Source: Sordariomycetes sp. S80-01Y
Taxonomy: Eukaryota; Ascomycota; Sordariomycetes
Length of the DNA: 64,000 bases
Assembly (NCBI GenBank): GCA_037042185.1
Contig: JAXQJY010000033.1
Location: 930,001-994,000, forward strand
Direction of reading: 5' to 3'
The position numbers were made by a program, and so were the translations under genes. Of the stretch, positions 1-10,554 are shown piece after piece (within the stretch, counting starts at the first letter, position 1; each line of letters begins with the position of its first letter). The notes beneath the pieces were generated by a model, which was not told the origin of the DNA, searched no databases, and worked only from the letters and a program-made list of their open reading frames with translations.

Positions 1-755
1 CTTGTCTGGGGTACTGGCAGGGGACGAAGGAGCGTGGGGCGGACGGCCGCGCCTTCCATGGACCAAAATCATTCGACACCCACTCTGGACGTCGCCGCAT
101 TTGGCCACTAAGATTCAACGTTACATGTGCATCGACCACGGGTTTGCCAGCGTCCAACTATGCGACCCGCCTTGTGCACGACTCGGATGGAGTGGATGAT
201 TTGGCTCCAATGGCTTGGTCCGGTCAGTCCAGACTCGGCCAGTCGGCGTGCCGGGCACCAGATTAACGGCTCGACTTGTTGCAACAAAGATCCTGGACAG
301 AGCCGCCTGTCAGATGCTGTCTTGAAGGTGGCAGTCCGTCGTGCCAAAGTGGACCGCTGGTCAGTGAGCAGTCAACTGGAATTCTTTCCCGATGGCCTCT
401 TGTGGAGCCTCCTGAGTCGCAGGATGGAATTGGACTCACCTGTTGTATGGTACCGTGACAGCCAACGCTCCCGCTACCGTGCCCTCCATTGCCCGATAAG
501 GTTATACCGGCGCGCTCAAGGAGTCAACTCCGCTGTCTGGATATCGTCATCTCCTGTGATGAGAGGATGCGCCTGGAGAAAATCCTTTTAGTACCGCCCG
601 GCCGCTGATTCACGAAGTCGCTCCTGCTTTTGCTATGGAGCGCCTTCAGAACCTCGAACGGACACGTTGTCCTGCTAGCAAAACAACAGCGTCTATCGAC
701 ATCCCTATCACATATCCTCCATAGCCCCACAGCTTCCTGCTACTCCGTCGGCATC
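1..755. other. Intergenic; upstream region of dac1
   Basis: No coding frame here resembles a known protein. The reading frames on both strands are short, overlap each other and have biased composition. The stretch most likely holds the dac1 promoter and 5' leader, and perhaps the end of a gene lying outside the window. Confidence 0.5.
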
Positions 756-2222
756 ATGCCTATCGCCCTTTCCCCCACTCGGCCGAAGAACGGCCTCACC
801 AAGTTCACCAATTGTCGCTTGCTGAAGGGCAATGACCTCGTCCATGAAGATCTTTGGGTGAGCTCGGTATCAGGCAAGATCATTCACAGCCAAGCCTCCT
901 TCTACGATGAGCTTGTACTTCCTGACAGGACCATCGACCTGGGTGGGCGTATTGTCGCCCCGGGGATGATCGAGTGTCAGCTCAATGGCGCCTTTGGCTT
1001 CAATTTCTCGACGCTGTTGGAAGACATGTCGCAATACGGGAAGAAGGTCAAGGAGGTCAACCGCCAGCTCGTGCAAACAGGAGTAACATCCTACATTCCG
1101 ACCATCACAAGTCAGCGACCTGAACTGTACCAACAGGTGAGTCACTGCGCGTGAAACAGTCTCGTTTCGAATCCTACTGGATCACCTGCTGATGCTTCTG
1201 TCAGGCCTTGCCATTTCTGGGACCATCCGGCCGAAAGAGATTGTCCGAGGACGGGGCTGAGTCTTTGGGCGCACACTGCGAGGGGCCATTCCTCAGCCCT
1301 ACCAAAAACGGCGTTCACAATGTTGATGTGATGAGAGAAGCGCACACATTTGCCGATCTTGAGGAGTGTTATGGGGCGGAGAACTTGAATGCTGTCTCAG
1401 GCGAAGACGAGATCCCCGTGAAGATGATTACGGCTGCTCCCGAAAGGGGGAACATGATGAATCTCATCCCTGAGCTGCGGTCAAAAGGCATCATCTACTC
1501 TATTGGTCACTCAGAAGCCACGTATGAAGATGCGTCGCAGGCAGTTGGGAACGGTGCTACGATGATCACACACCTCTTCAACGCAATGAGGCCGCTGCAT
1601 CATCGCAACCCGGGGATCTTCGGAGTCCTGGGCAAAGCCGAGAGCCATGCAAGGCCCTACTTTGGAATCATCTCGGACGGTATCCATCTTCATCCAACGA
1701 CCATCAAGATTGCCTTCAACGCGCACCCTGACGGATTCATTCTTGTCACGGACGCTATGCATCTGGTGGGTCTGCCTGACGGAGCCTACCCCTGGACAAA
1801 CGGAGAATATATGTGCAACATTGTCAAGAAGGGTTCTACGCTTCTGCTCGAGAATTCTGAGACTATTGCAGGAAGGTAAGTTGAAGCGGCGATTTAAGGG
1901 GTCACTGTGCCCCTGAACGCCACTGATGAGCACGCCCAGACCAGATTGCTGACGCGACTGACACAGTTCGATCACACTGCTTGAATGCGTGAATAACTTC
2001 CTACGATGGTCTGGAACAAGCATCCCTGCGGCGTTGAAGGCGGTAACGGCAACACCCGCTGCCATGCTCGGCCTCGAGGGCGTCAAAGGATCTCTGGACG
2101 CTGACGCTGATGCGGATCTGGTCATATTTTCGGAAGAGATGGAGGACGGCGCAAGCCAACTGGTTCTGGATGAGGTGTGGAAGTTTGGGGCCAAGGTCTC
2201 AAGTCTCAATTCATCCGTATGA
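756..2222 (+). CDS. dac1: N-acetylglucosamine-6-phosphate deacetylase
   Basis: Removes the acetyl group from GlcNAc-6-P to give glucosamine-6-P, the second cytosolic step of GlcNAc use. Three exons are inferred: 756-1136, 1205-1875 and 1967-2222, with introns GTGAGT..CAG and GTAAGT..CAG, giving 435 residues, the usual size for the NagA family (amidohydrolase superfamily). Seen motifs are the early beta-sandwich segment VAPGMIE, the metal-site region GAHCEGPFLSP, GHSEATY, HLFNAMRPLHHRNPG and the catalytic-aspartate segment ILVTDAMHLVG. The ATG at 756 (ATCATGCC) is the first in frame that gives a normal N terminus; the frame stays open upstream but without family similarity. Its neighbours are the Ndt80-like regulator, the deaminase and the sugar kinase, which fixes its role in the GlcNAc pathway. 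The family assignment is from recognised motifs, not a database search. Confidence 0.95.
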
Positions 2223-3719
2223 GGCAGCTGGAGAACTGTACGGTTAGGATCATTATGCGCCGAGAGAAGTCATCCCTTGGATCAAGCAGAGGCCGGGGCA
2301 GAGAGGAGGCTTGGGTCATGCAGATTAGAGTAGACTCTGCATTGCCGACAAGGTAAAATGTGCCGAAGGAATAGAAGGATGTCAACAGGAACGCCGTACC
2401 TTGCCGCAGGCTGCTGTGATCGCAAAGCACCCACCGACAGTGTCGAGGTGCGGTGGATCGCGACACCGGCGCACGTGTAAGCGCGGATATCTGCATGGGC
2501 CGTGCACCGTGCCGAGTACTTTTGGCACGCATTTGGGACAAAGCCGGTAAACCGAGACTTAGCTTTATCTTGATAAGAACAACATCTCAACCCACCAGCT
2601 ACGCTACCAGACACTTCCTGATCCTCCCTATCATTTGCAGACCGATTTGGTCTGATGATCATGGATTGCGAAGGAAGCTTGTGACGGCCAACGAGGCGAC
2701 CTCATGATAACGGGACGTCTGGTCCAATGCAACCCCACTGACACGGAGCGACGCTGCAACGACCCTGATCGACAGCGCGAGTCTTCGGCACAAGGCCGCA
2801 AATGGTGATTTATTATCAAACCTGGCGGCCGACGCTGTTTCGTCCTAGATCTTGTCAAGTTCGGATGCCGGTTCCCAAGGATGTTTCCGAACCCAGGGTC
2901 CACGAAGGATCGCTGAAGGGTTGGGGTAGTAATTACTACTAGCAGGTGCTGGCCGAGATGGTGAGACGATGGCATTGCGTCGCATGCGGATTGCCCCTCA
3001 GCATGCGGCACTCTCACCTGTTGTCGAATCCTTCGGCTCGGCTGTGGTGAATCAGTGCGAGACTCTCGTAGAAGTTGTGAAGAGGTGCAGGGCAAGATTA
3101 CCTTATGGATGGAGCCCAAGAGATAGACCCCTGGAAGCCGCTAGACGCTCCCCCGCCCCTAGCGGCCAATTACAGCAGGTGCGGCAGGCTGTTCTCGCCC
3201 GCTGATAGCCTGCGATGGGGGTGCTGGTGTGAGGCAGGACCGAATGCGTTCAGTGCCGGTGGGGTGCTTGTCGCACTTCCCTCTCAGCGGCCTTCGGGGG
3301 GGCGGGTCTAATTGCTAAGTACCACTGGCACAGGGCATGGCACTGGCAGTGGCCCGGGGTGTGCCCTCGGCCTGATCTCCAACGTCTCGGGGTGTCCTTC
3401 CTCAGCGTCGAGTCTCACGACGACACTCGCCGGCACCGCTCAACATCCCCCTCGTCCTCAACACCAGCTACATCATTCGCGTGCCATCCTTTGGGGTCTT
3501 CTATCATTTCGCTTGACACCAGCCAGCATCGCGATAACTTTTGAATAAAACTCGAGCCGGTGCCGCCAATTCAGCGTATCTTGCTCGACGACAGTGGCCC
3601 TCCCCACACTGCGCTTCACATCGCTTCCCCGGACTTTCGCACTCCTCGAAGTTCGGCCGAGAGCACCGCAACGACCACCTTGCATGGCCGCTCGCTGACA
3701 CGCGACGCTCGACGATGCC
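2223..3719. other. Intergenic, 1.5 kb, promoter and leader of the Ndt80-like gene
   Basis: No convincing gene. Short frames on both strands are mutually overlapping. The last 180 bases are C/A-rich like a fungal 5' leader and contain two upstream ATGs (listed separately). Confidence 0.5.
3684..3698 (+). promoter_or_regulatory. Candidate short upstream ORF (4 codons)
   Basis: ATG GCC GCT CGC TGA lies 36 nt before the start codon of the Ndt80-like gene. It would be translated only if the transcript leader includes it; the transcription start is not visible from sequence. Confidence 0.3.
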
Positions 3720-3789
3720 ATGGCGGCATTCAACTCCATGCCGCCCATGTCGTCTGGCTTGCCCAGCGATGCCATGGACCACCACATGA
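3715..3789 (+). promoter_or_regulatory. Candidate overlapping upstream ORF (24 codons)
   Basis: An ATG with A at -3 sits only 5 nt before the main start of the Ndt80-like gene, in another frame. It runs 24 codons and stops inside the main coding region. If the leader covers it, scanning ribosomes meet it first, so it could lower translation of the regulator. The main ATG has G at -3 and G at +4. This is inference from sequence context only. Confidence 0.35.
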
Positions 3790-5449
3790 ACCACCAGCAA
3801 CAAGGACAGCCCGAACTCGACCTACAGCACTTCAACACCCAGATCTTTGACGACGCGCTTCTGTAGGTCCAGCCTCGAGAGTTGCTTTGCGAAATGACTT
3901 CCAGGAGCTAATTCTCAGCATCAGGGATGGCCTACCCCATGGCTTACCGTTTACCCCCTCCTACGACTTCAACGACTTTGCGAACACCTTCGAAGACCCC
4001 TTCTCCTACTCTACCCGAACATTCGAACCACCCCCGCCAACGCACCACCATCAGGATGTGCTCAATGACGAGTCCTCTCCGCAGGAACTCGACAATAAAC
4101 TTCTCGGCTTTTCCGATCCTACGCTGACCGCGACTGTCGTAGACGACATGGGGAAAATGGGAGACCTGAACATGACGGCCGAATTATACGGCATGTTCTT
4201 CGTCGCGGAGGATGTCTTTGGCGCTGAGAACACGGGGAGACCATTGGAATTGACATGCTATCGACGTAACCTGTGGCAATGCTCGGGCCAAATCACCCTA
4301 CCGCGGATCATATCGCACATCGTTGACGATAAGGGGCGTCAAGTACCGCTGACGGACCTGTCAGCAACCATCACAGCCGTTGAGTCTATCGAGGGGAAAT
4401 CCACCGAAATCATTTCCATACCATGGAAGAGCTCAAATCCTCAAGCTACGGAGGAGTCGAAAGTAGCAGGTCCGCCGCCTAGTATATCGCTAGATCTAGC
4501 CTCGGGCCAGGAGCTTGATGCAAAGCGTATCAGTCTACCAGTATCCTGGAAGCGGCTACAGTTCAAACATGCCACAGCCAACAATGGCAGGAGAAAGGGG
4601 CTGCAACAACACTACGTTGTGCAAATCAGCTTGTTGGGCAATACCAAGTCGGGCGAATCCATCAAAGTAGCTGAAATACAGTCCGGCCCCGTCATCGTTC
4701 GCGGCCGAAGCCCCAGGAATTTCGACAGCCGGAAAGACGTGCCTCTCTCAGGAGATAAGAGGCTTGAGAGGAGGAACACGGCCACCTCCGCCGATGTGAA
4801 CATCAAGTCTGAGCGAGATGCGTTCCAGGCCCATGTGCAGAAGCAGCCCCTGGGCATGTTATCGGTATGTATTCGGCGTGCAATTGTCTACGTGCCGGTG
4901 TCTAATTGCATTTACAGCAGGGTAACGAATGGGCAAACGCGCAACCCTTCGCGCAATTAAGTCAAAGTCCACATCCAGCCAAACGACTTGCAATGTCTCC
5001 AACGATGGCGAAGCCCCCTGTTCCAGGATGGTCAAATAACGCCACGAACAAGAGCCTGAACCCCGCGCAAATGGCAAAGAATGTTCCTAGAAATAACAGC
5101 ACCACCGCGCCGATCAATCTGTCCTTGTCTGAAGACGAGCGCAGTCCAAATCGGTCGAGCGCTGAGATCTCTAGTCCTCAGATGGGCAAAGCGTACGCGG
5201 CTTCTGGCCTCGTAGCGGGAAGCAGCCCCCCCGAGGAGGAGGATCCGCTTTATGAGTACTTCCCTCTGAGCGTAGATGACTGGTGAGTTAGGTACTTCCA
5301 GCTGTCTCTTTTGCCGCTAACATTCCTCAAGGATGCCGCCCGTAGACGCCGTCTATCGACCGCACGTGGTCCATCACACAATCGTACCGCCCGAGATCAA
5401 GGCACAGCAAGTCAGCACCAAAGCAAAACGCTACTTCGCAGCTGAATGA
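3720..5449 (+). CDS. ron1: Ndt80/PhoG-like transcription factor of the GlcNAc cluster (RON1 type)
   Basis: Predicted DNA-binding regulator with a p53-like Ndt80 fold. Four exons: 3720-3862, 3925-4864, 4918-5282 and 5332-5449, giving 521 residues. The N terminus (residues 1-50) is rich in Met, His and Gln. The Ndt80 domain spans roughly residues 115-325: it opens with ELTCYRRNLWQCSG and ITLPRII, continues with VPLTDLSATITAVESIEG and IISIPWK, and ends with GPVIVRGRSPRNFDSRKD, the signature of filamentous-fungal Ndt80-like proteins. The C terminus is Ser/Pro-rich and ends in the conserved tail STKAKRYFAAE. In Trichoderma and Neurospora an Ndt80-family gene (ron1) sits in the GlcNAc cluster and is needed for GlcNAc use, and the same neighbourhood is seen here. 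The symbol rests on family plus position; other Ndt80 paralogues of these fungi (vib-1, fsd-1) are the alternatives. Confidence 0.88.
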
Positions 5450-7134
5450 GCTATCCGACGAAGGATATTCTGTCGCAGTATGTTTGCTTGGTCTAGTAGG
5501 GGTTTGATGGCTTACGGATCCCTCACTTTGGGTGGATTTGAATGTGTATGACTGAGTTATGAACATTCGGCTTGCACTTAGTGCGTTTGTTGATTTTGGG
5601 CTTGCCATTCCTGGGACATGGAAGATGTAACAATAGTCGAGCTACATTGTTTATACCCTGAGTATGTGGACATCGGAGGGCGTGCTAGCCGTTGAATATC
5701 GAGCAGTTGTCGTAGTGAGTCCATACTCGCCATGTCTGTTGCTCTAGATTCAAGAAGGTGTGGCTCATACAAGACACAATACGACCTGAACCGATGAGTT
5801 GGTCTTTCGATCGCTGACATCGTATTCCTAGGATTACATAAAGTCGCCTGAACTTGCCCGTCCTGTCCGCAGACCACGTCTTCACACGAGCATTCAGTGT
5901 CACGACCTCGACGAGCGCGTCGTGGCCGCAGGAGACTCAATGTGTGCAAGCCAGTGCCTGTACTAAGCCAGCTGGACTCACACAATGCCCGCACCCAAGT
6001 TTGCGGATTCTAACGCTACGCAACGCCACAATCACACTCGATCTCTGCGACTTGGACACTCAACATGGCAAATTATCATGGGTCCAGGACTTCAACAAAA
6101 GAGCTCTTCATCCTATACATGAGCACAAGGAGCGTTCTATGCTCTCCTATTCCGCTCGGCGTCTGTATAATGAGCAGATCGAGGATGTGCTCGAAGACGC
6201 TGTTGTTTCTTGGAAGCGTGTTTACGAAGGTGTAAAGCTGGCAGAGATTCTCGGAATAGGTCAAGATCAGCTTCCTGCAGGACAACCAAGATTTTAGCTC
6301 TTAGCGTGTCCTGTTTCCCTGATCTAAAACACAGCTTGGTCCCCGGCCCTCCAGCAAAGATAGGAGACAAGTACCCCTGGCTCCAGACTGTCGTGTCTCC
6401 ACTACGCCGCCGCCATCTTCATCAGAAGCGCTCTCCAAAAGCCCCAGACCTGCCCGTCGATTTGGACTTGCATGGTGCTAACTGCAATAGTGCCGCAGAG
6501 CTGTTTCTCAAACGCCGCTAGCTCAACGCTCTCACTAGCTCCAGTAGCCACGATTCCTTGGACGGGCTGGCGGCTCGGACTGATGGATAGACCGCGATTT
6601 CTGCACCGAATGCGAAGGAGTACTTCGACATCTGCAACGGTAGTAAGGCCAGGGAGTGACCTGCGGCTCTGATCTTGAGCCCTGCACAATTGAGCGGCGT
6701 GGGTGCAGGGACGCAGTGGCCCGGGCCGCCGGAAACGCAACGTAGTGTCTTTGAGATTCTTGCAGAGAACTACACCAGGTTGCCAAGTTCCACGCGATGC
6801 TGGATTGGGTGAAGCTATTGAGCGGTCTCTTTTATTCTCGTGGACTGTACACACCATATGACCCAGTATACACTTCGGCAGGCATGCTGAAAAGTCACTC
6901 GTGGTTAGACAAAGTTCGCGAAACCATAGGCTGGACCGGTTTGTGCTAAGGGCTTGATTCACTTTTCAAGCTCGTATGAAATTTCAACAGTAATCATTTG
7001 AAGTTCAGAACAGAACAGCCGCCGAATATGTGTATCGTCCTAACAATTTTGGTGTGTGAACGTAACCTGGTATCTACAATCCCTCAGATCTGCGAATCCC
7101 CCAATCCTGCACCAATATGCCAAAAGGTGGCGTT
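5450..7134. other. Intergenic between two convergent genes, 1.7 kb
   Basis: Lies between the 3' ends of the Ndt80-like gene and the deaminase gene. One plus-strand frame at 5854-6297 (147 codons) has a protein-like second half, but I recognise no family and see no matching splice partners. It could be a decayed or lineage-specific gene. Otherwise nothing is visible. Confidence 0.4.
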
Positions 7135-8314
7135 CTATGCCGTGATGGCGTTGTGGTGCAACATCTGCTGCTCGGGGTTAGGCGTGAGCCTCTTGTTCAA
7201 GCCAGGCTCCGGGATCCTCGAGGCCATCCTGTCCGGGACCAAGTCTGGCGATACGGAGCGCACTGGGTACTCCGCGGCGGGGGTGGCCCGCAGCAGGCGA
7301 GATGTGGTGGGCTGAGGCGCGAGGATGGTCGGTGATGTGACCTCCTCGACCTTGGTCCGTGGGACGGGGCCGTTGCCAGTGCGGACCTTCGAGGGGAGGA
7401 TCTGCTCGAAGCCTTCCTCGAGGGCCACCTTCTCAATGCTCTTGAAGTACTGAGAATGGGAAGTTAGCTGCGAGCTCACTTCAGAATAATGAGCGTGCGA
7501 CTCACCTTGACCGTCTTCACTTGCAACTCGGCTGTGGCATCTTCGTCCACAACGATCATAGGGTGGGGGTGCAGTTGCAGACTTGAGAGAGTCCACATGT
7601 GGTTGACACCCTGCTCAATGCACCTCTGCAGAGCCAACGACTTGCGCTGACCCAGAATGATAACGACAACCTCTCTTGCCTCCAGGACAGTCTGCACGCC
7701 GACCGTCAAGGCCATCCTCGGCACCTTTTTCACATCGTTGTCGAAGAAGCGCGAGTTGGCCAGGATTGTGTCGTAGGCCAACGTCTTGACGCGGGTGCGG
7801 CTCGCAAGACTTGAGCCCGGCTCGTTGAAAGCAATGTGACCGTCCTCGCCGATGCCGGCAAGGAAGAGATCGATGCCACCAACCGCCTTGATGGAGTCCT
7901 CGTAGGCTATGCACTCGGCTTCTAGATTGGGCGCGTTGCCGTTGAGGATGTGCACGTTGGAGGGGTGGATGTTGACGTGGGAGAAGAAGTTCTTCCACAT
8001 GAAGGAGTGGTATGACTCTGGGTGGTCGCGCGGGATGCCGACGTATTCATCCATGTTGAAAGTAACGACATTTTCAAAGGAGATCTATGCATGCTTAGTG
8101 GGAAGTTGGTCGTTGAGGAGACGTCACTGCATACCTCTCCAGCCTTGTATTTCTCTACTAGGATCTTGTAGACGACCAAGGGACTTGATCCTGTGGGGAG
8201 GCCCAACACGAAGGGGTTCTGGGGCGTTGGGTTGAAGGCCTTGATGCGATCAATGATGTACTTTGCGACGTAGGCGCTCGAGGCCTCGGCGTCATCGCGA
8301 ATGATGAGTCTCAT
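7135..8314 (-). CDS. dam1: Glucosamine-6-phosphate deaminase/isomerase
   Basis: Converts glucosamine-6-P to fructose-6-P and ammonia, the step that feeds GlcNAc carbon into glycolysis. Three exons on the minus strand: 8314-8135, 8084-7506 and 7449-7135, giving 357 residues. The NagB fold is clear: [20 protein letters not shown] at the start, [17 protein letters not shown] (catalytic Asp region) and [18 protein letters not shown] (catalytic Asp, His and Glu). Bacterial NagB has about 266 residues; this protein carries an extra C-terminal tail of some 90 residues rich in Pro, Ser and Thr, as fungal members often do. Transcribed divergently from the hexokinase-like gene and convergently to the Ndt80-like gene. 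Assignment is firm; the role of the tail is unknown. Confidence 0.94.
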
Positions 8315-10554
8315 GGTGACGTTGGAGAGGGATGAAACAAACAAAGACTAGCGTAGTTTGATGCAAGAGAAGAATTCTGGAAGAGACGGGGGTGTCAAGT
8401 GTCTCGGGATGTTACTTTGGAAAGGTAAGGTAGGTGCTCAATCTTCACTCGAGAGATCGAGGAGGAGCCAGAGGCAAGAAACAGACGCGAGCTGGGTGCT
8501 AATAAGAGACTCGCGAAGGCTGGGATCACGATACCAGCGGGGTCCTCGGAGGCGTCACCGTGTCATGTCACTTGGATCTGGAGGCGGACATTCCTATCGA
8601 GGGAGGATTCACTGACGGGCTAGGGGATGCAGCCCCCCTCCATCATGTCAGTCCGGGCCAAAGTATGATGGGAGGTTGTGGATGGGTGGCGGCAAAAGTG
8701 CTGCCGTTGGTGGTGGAAGCTGGTGATGGAGTGGCAGAAGGCAGAGGGCGTCGTCCAGGACGGGGCGTCGTCGTGGGGACTGGATGGAACGTCACCGGAG
8801 CCGGGACCCGCTTTTGCCCCGGGGTCCGCCGGTCTGGTTAACACGTTGCGGGTGGCAGCCATACTGTGAAGGGAACGGCCTTCCTTCTGCCTGCGATTGG
8901 ACGTCTTTGATTGCATCGCAAAGCTCGGAACCTGCCGGGGTTCATGACATTGTTGGCGCTGGAGGCAAGTGTCGTCGAGTGTCACCGTGGCGAGTATGCC
9001 GGAGGTACCCCATTGGGAAGAGCCACGACCCCATCGTCGGTGAGACGTCGTACTCAACGCGTCGAAGAGTCATTTGTGAGCTCTGATGGCTAACGATGGG
9101 TTATGTTGGTCACGTCATGTGGCCTGGATTCATGTTGTGCTGACCTTCACAAGAAGGACGAGCCGTGCCGGTCAGCAACTCGCCCAGATGGAGCTGTAAA
9201 TTGCTTGATGCGCTTCCTCCGGGAAGCAGGATACCATATGGCGGGTCTTGCCTGCTTTATCCATTCGCGAATATCTTGAATCTGGCCGGCAATTTCGCGC
9301 TTCTGTCGAAACATTTCAGGAGTGTTTCAGTGCACGGGAAGCCCTGCTCTCGGTGGGAGGCGTGGTGGTGGCATGCCGCTGTCCCCAGTGTTGGACACAA
9401 CCGCCCCATTCGCTGGTGTTCGAGAATTCATAGTGGATGTCTGTGCTCTTTTCACTTGCCTGACGTCCCACGAATCTCAATAATATGCCAGGACATACCT
9501 GCTAGGAAACGTGCTGGGGGGTGCTTGCGGATCCTAACATTTATGACTGACAGAATAACCAGGACGTTGGTAGGCCCTGGTGGCTGATGTGTCGGCTGCC
9601 GCCTTTCGCAACGTTACAGCCAAACCTCTGCACTCCACTTCCTCATCCCCTTTTCCCAACAGCATCTGTGATCACCACTGGAGATTGAGCCTACTGGCGC
9701 AAGCGCGCGCGCACAGGCTTCAGCAGCGATGGATACCCTGGCGGACGCTCCCGGAAGTCCAGCGGGTAGCTGGCCCTTCCAGAGTTTTCCTTGGCTCGCG
9801 CTGCCTGTTCGCTGAGGAGAAGTGAGCGCGGCTACACGACTCGCACTGGACCGGACCGGACTGGCCATCTCGTCTGCCGCCTGGGCTATCTGCGACGTTA
9901 GGTCCCATCAGCCTCAACATCGCCATGCGCTAACAGACTCCAGCACCTCTCAGGCCTGTAACGTCGGGACCAAGGTGACAGCACCACTCGCGGCCTGCCT
10001 GTTTGGCACTTGCGCTGTTCCAGAGTTCTATGCGACCCTCTCTGCCGCTCACTCTTCCTCTTGCTGCTGGCTGGACGGGGCAGGTTTCATCCAGCGCCTC
10101 GTATACGCTGCTGCTTGTCTCTGGCTGAGGGCTCGTCTCGTTTCTTCTGGGGCATCCAGTGGCCGCTTGGGTTACCCGTCGATCCGATCAAGGTTTTGCT
10201 GCTGCCATTCGTATTTGCTGTTGGGAGCGTCGCCTGGTTTGTTTTGCTTCATGTCGACATCTGCTCCTTCGTTGCGGTCAACCTCAGCCCAAACAGCGCA
10301 TTGAGAAACGCCGACCAACGACCGTGGCACTGCAGCGCGCACAAACCCTTTTTCTCTCCAACTTTTCTTGAGGCTTGAGGAGGCCGTAAGCCTCTCCCGT
10401 TCTTGGTATTTACTCTGCCCCCCTGTCCATCACCGGAGACCCTCGACTACTTTATATCGCTCTTCGTTGCTCGACATTTGATTCAGCTATCTCCGGTCAA
10501 GTCTTGTGTTTTGAGTCTACCCCTAGCGCCACAGTGCAGCCACTCGTTTCTGCC
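8315..10554. other. Divergent promoter region between dam1 and hxk3, 2.2 kb
   Basis: No gene is recognised. The frames at 8560-9100 and 9165-9590 are short and overlap on both strands. Transcription leaves this block in both directions, so it is the likely control region for the deaminase and the kinase. The part just before 10555 is T/C-rich, as expected for a leader. Confidence 0.5.

Noticed and set aside
5854-6297. Open frame of 147 codons with a protein-like second half (RRLYNEQIEDVLEDAVVSWK).
   Set aside because: No family recognised, no supporting splice partners, and a first half that looks noncoding. Kept only as a remark in the intergenic entry.
8917-10346. CRCAAA-type Ndt80 (MSE) motifs, for example CGCAAA at 8917-8922 and CACAAA near 10340.
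   Set aside because: The full gNCRCAAAW consensus is not met, six-base matches are expected by chance, and dac1 lacks one in the visible upstream region.
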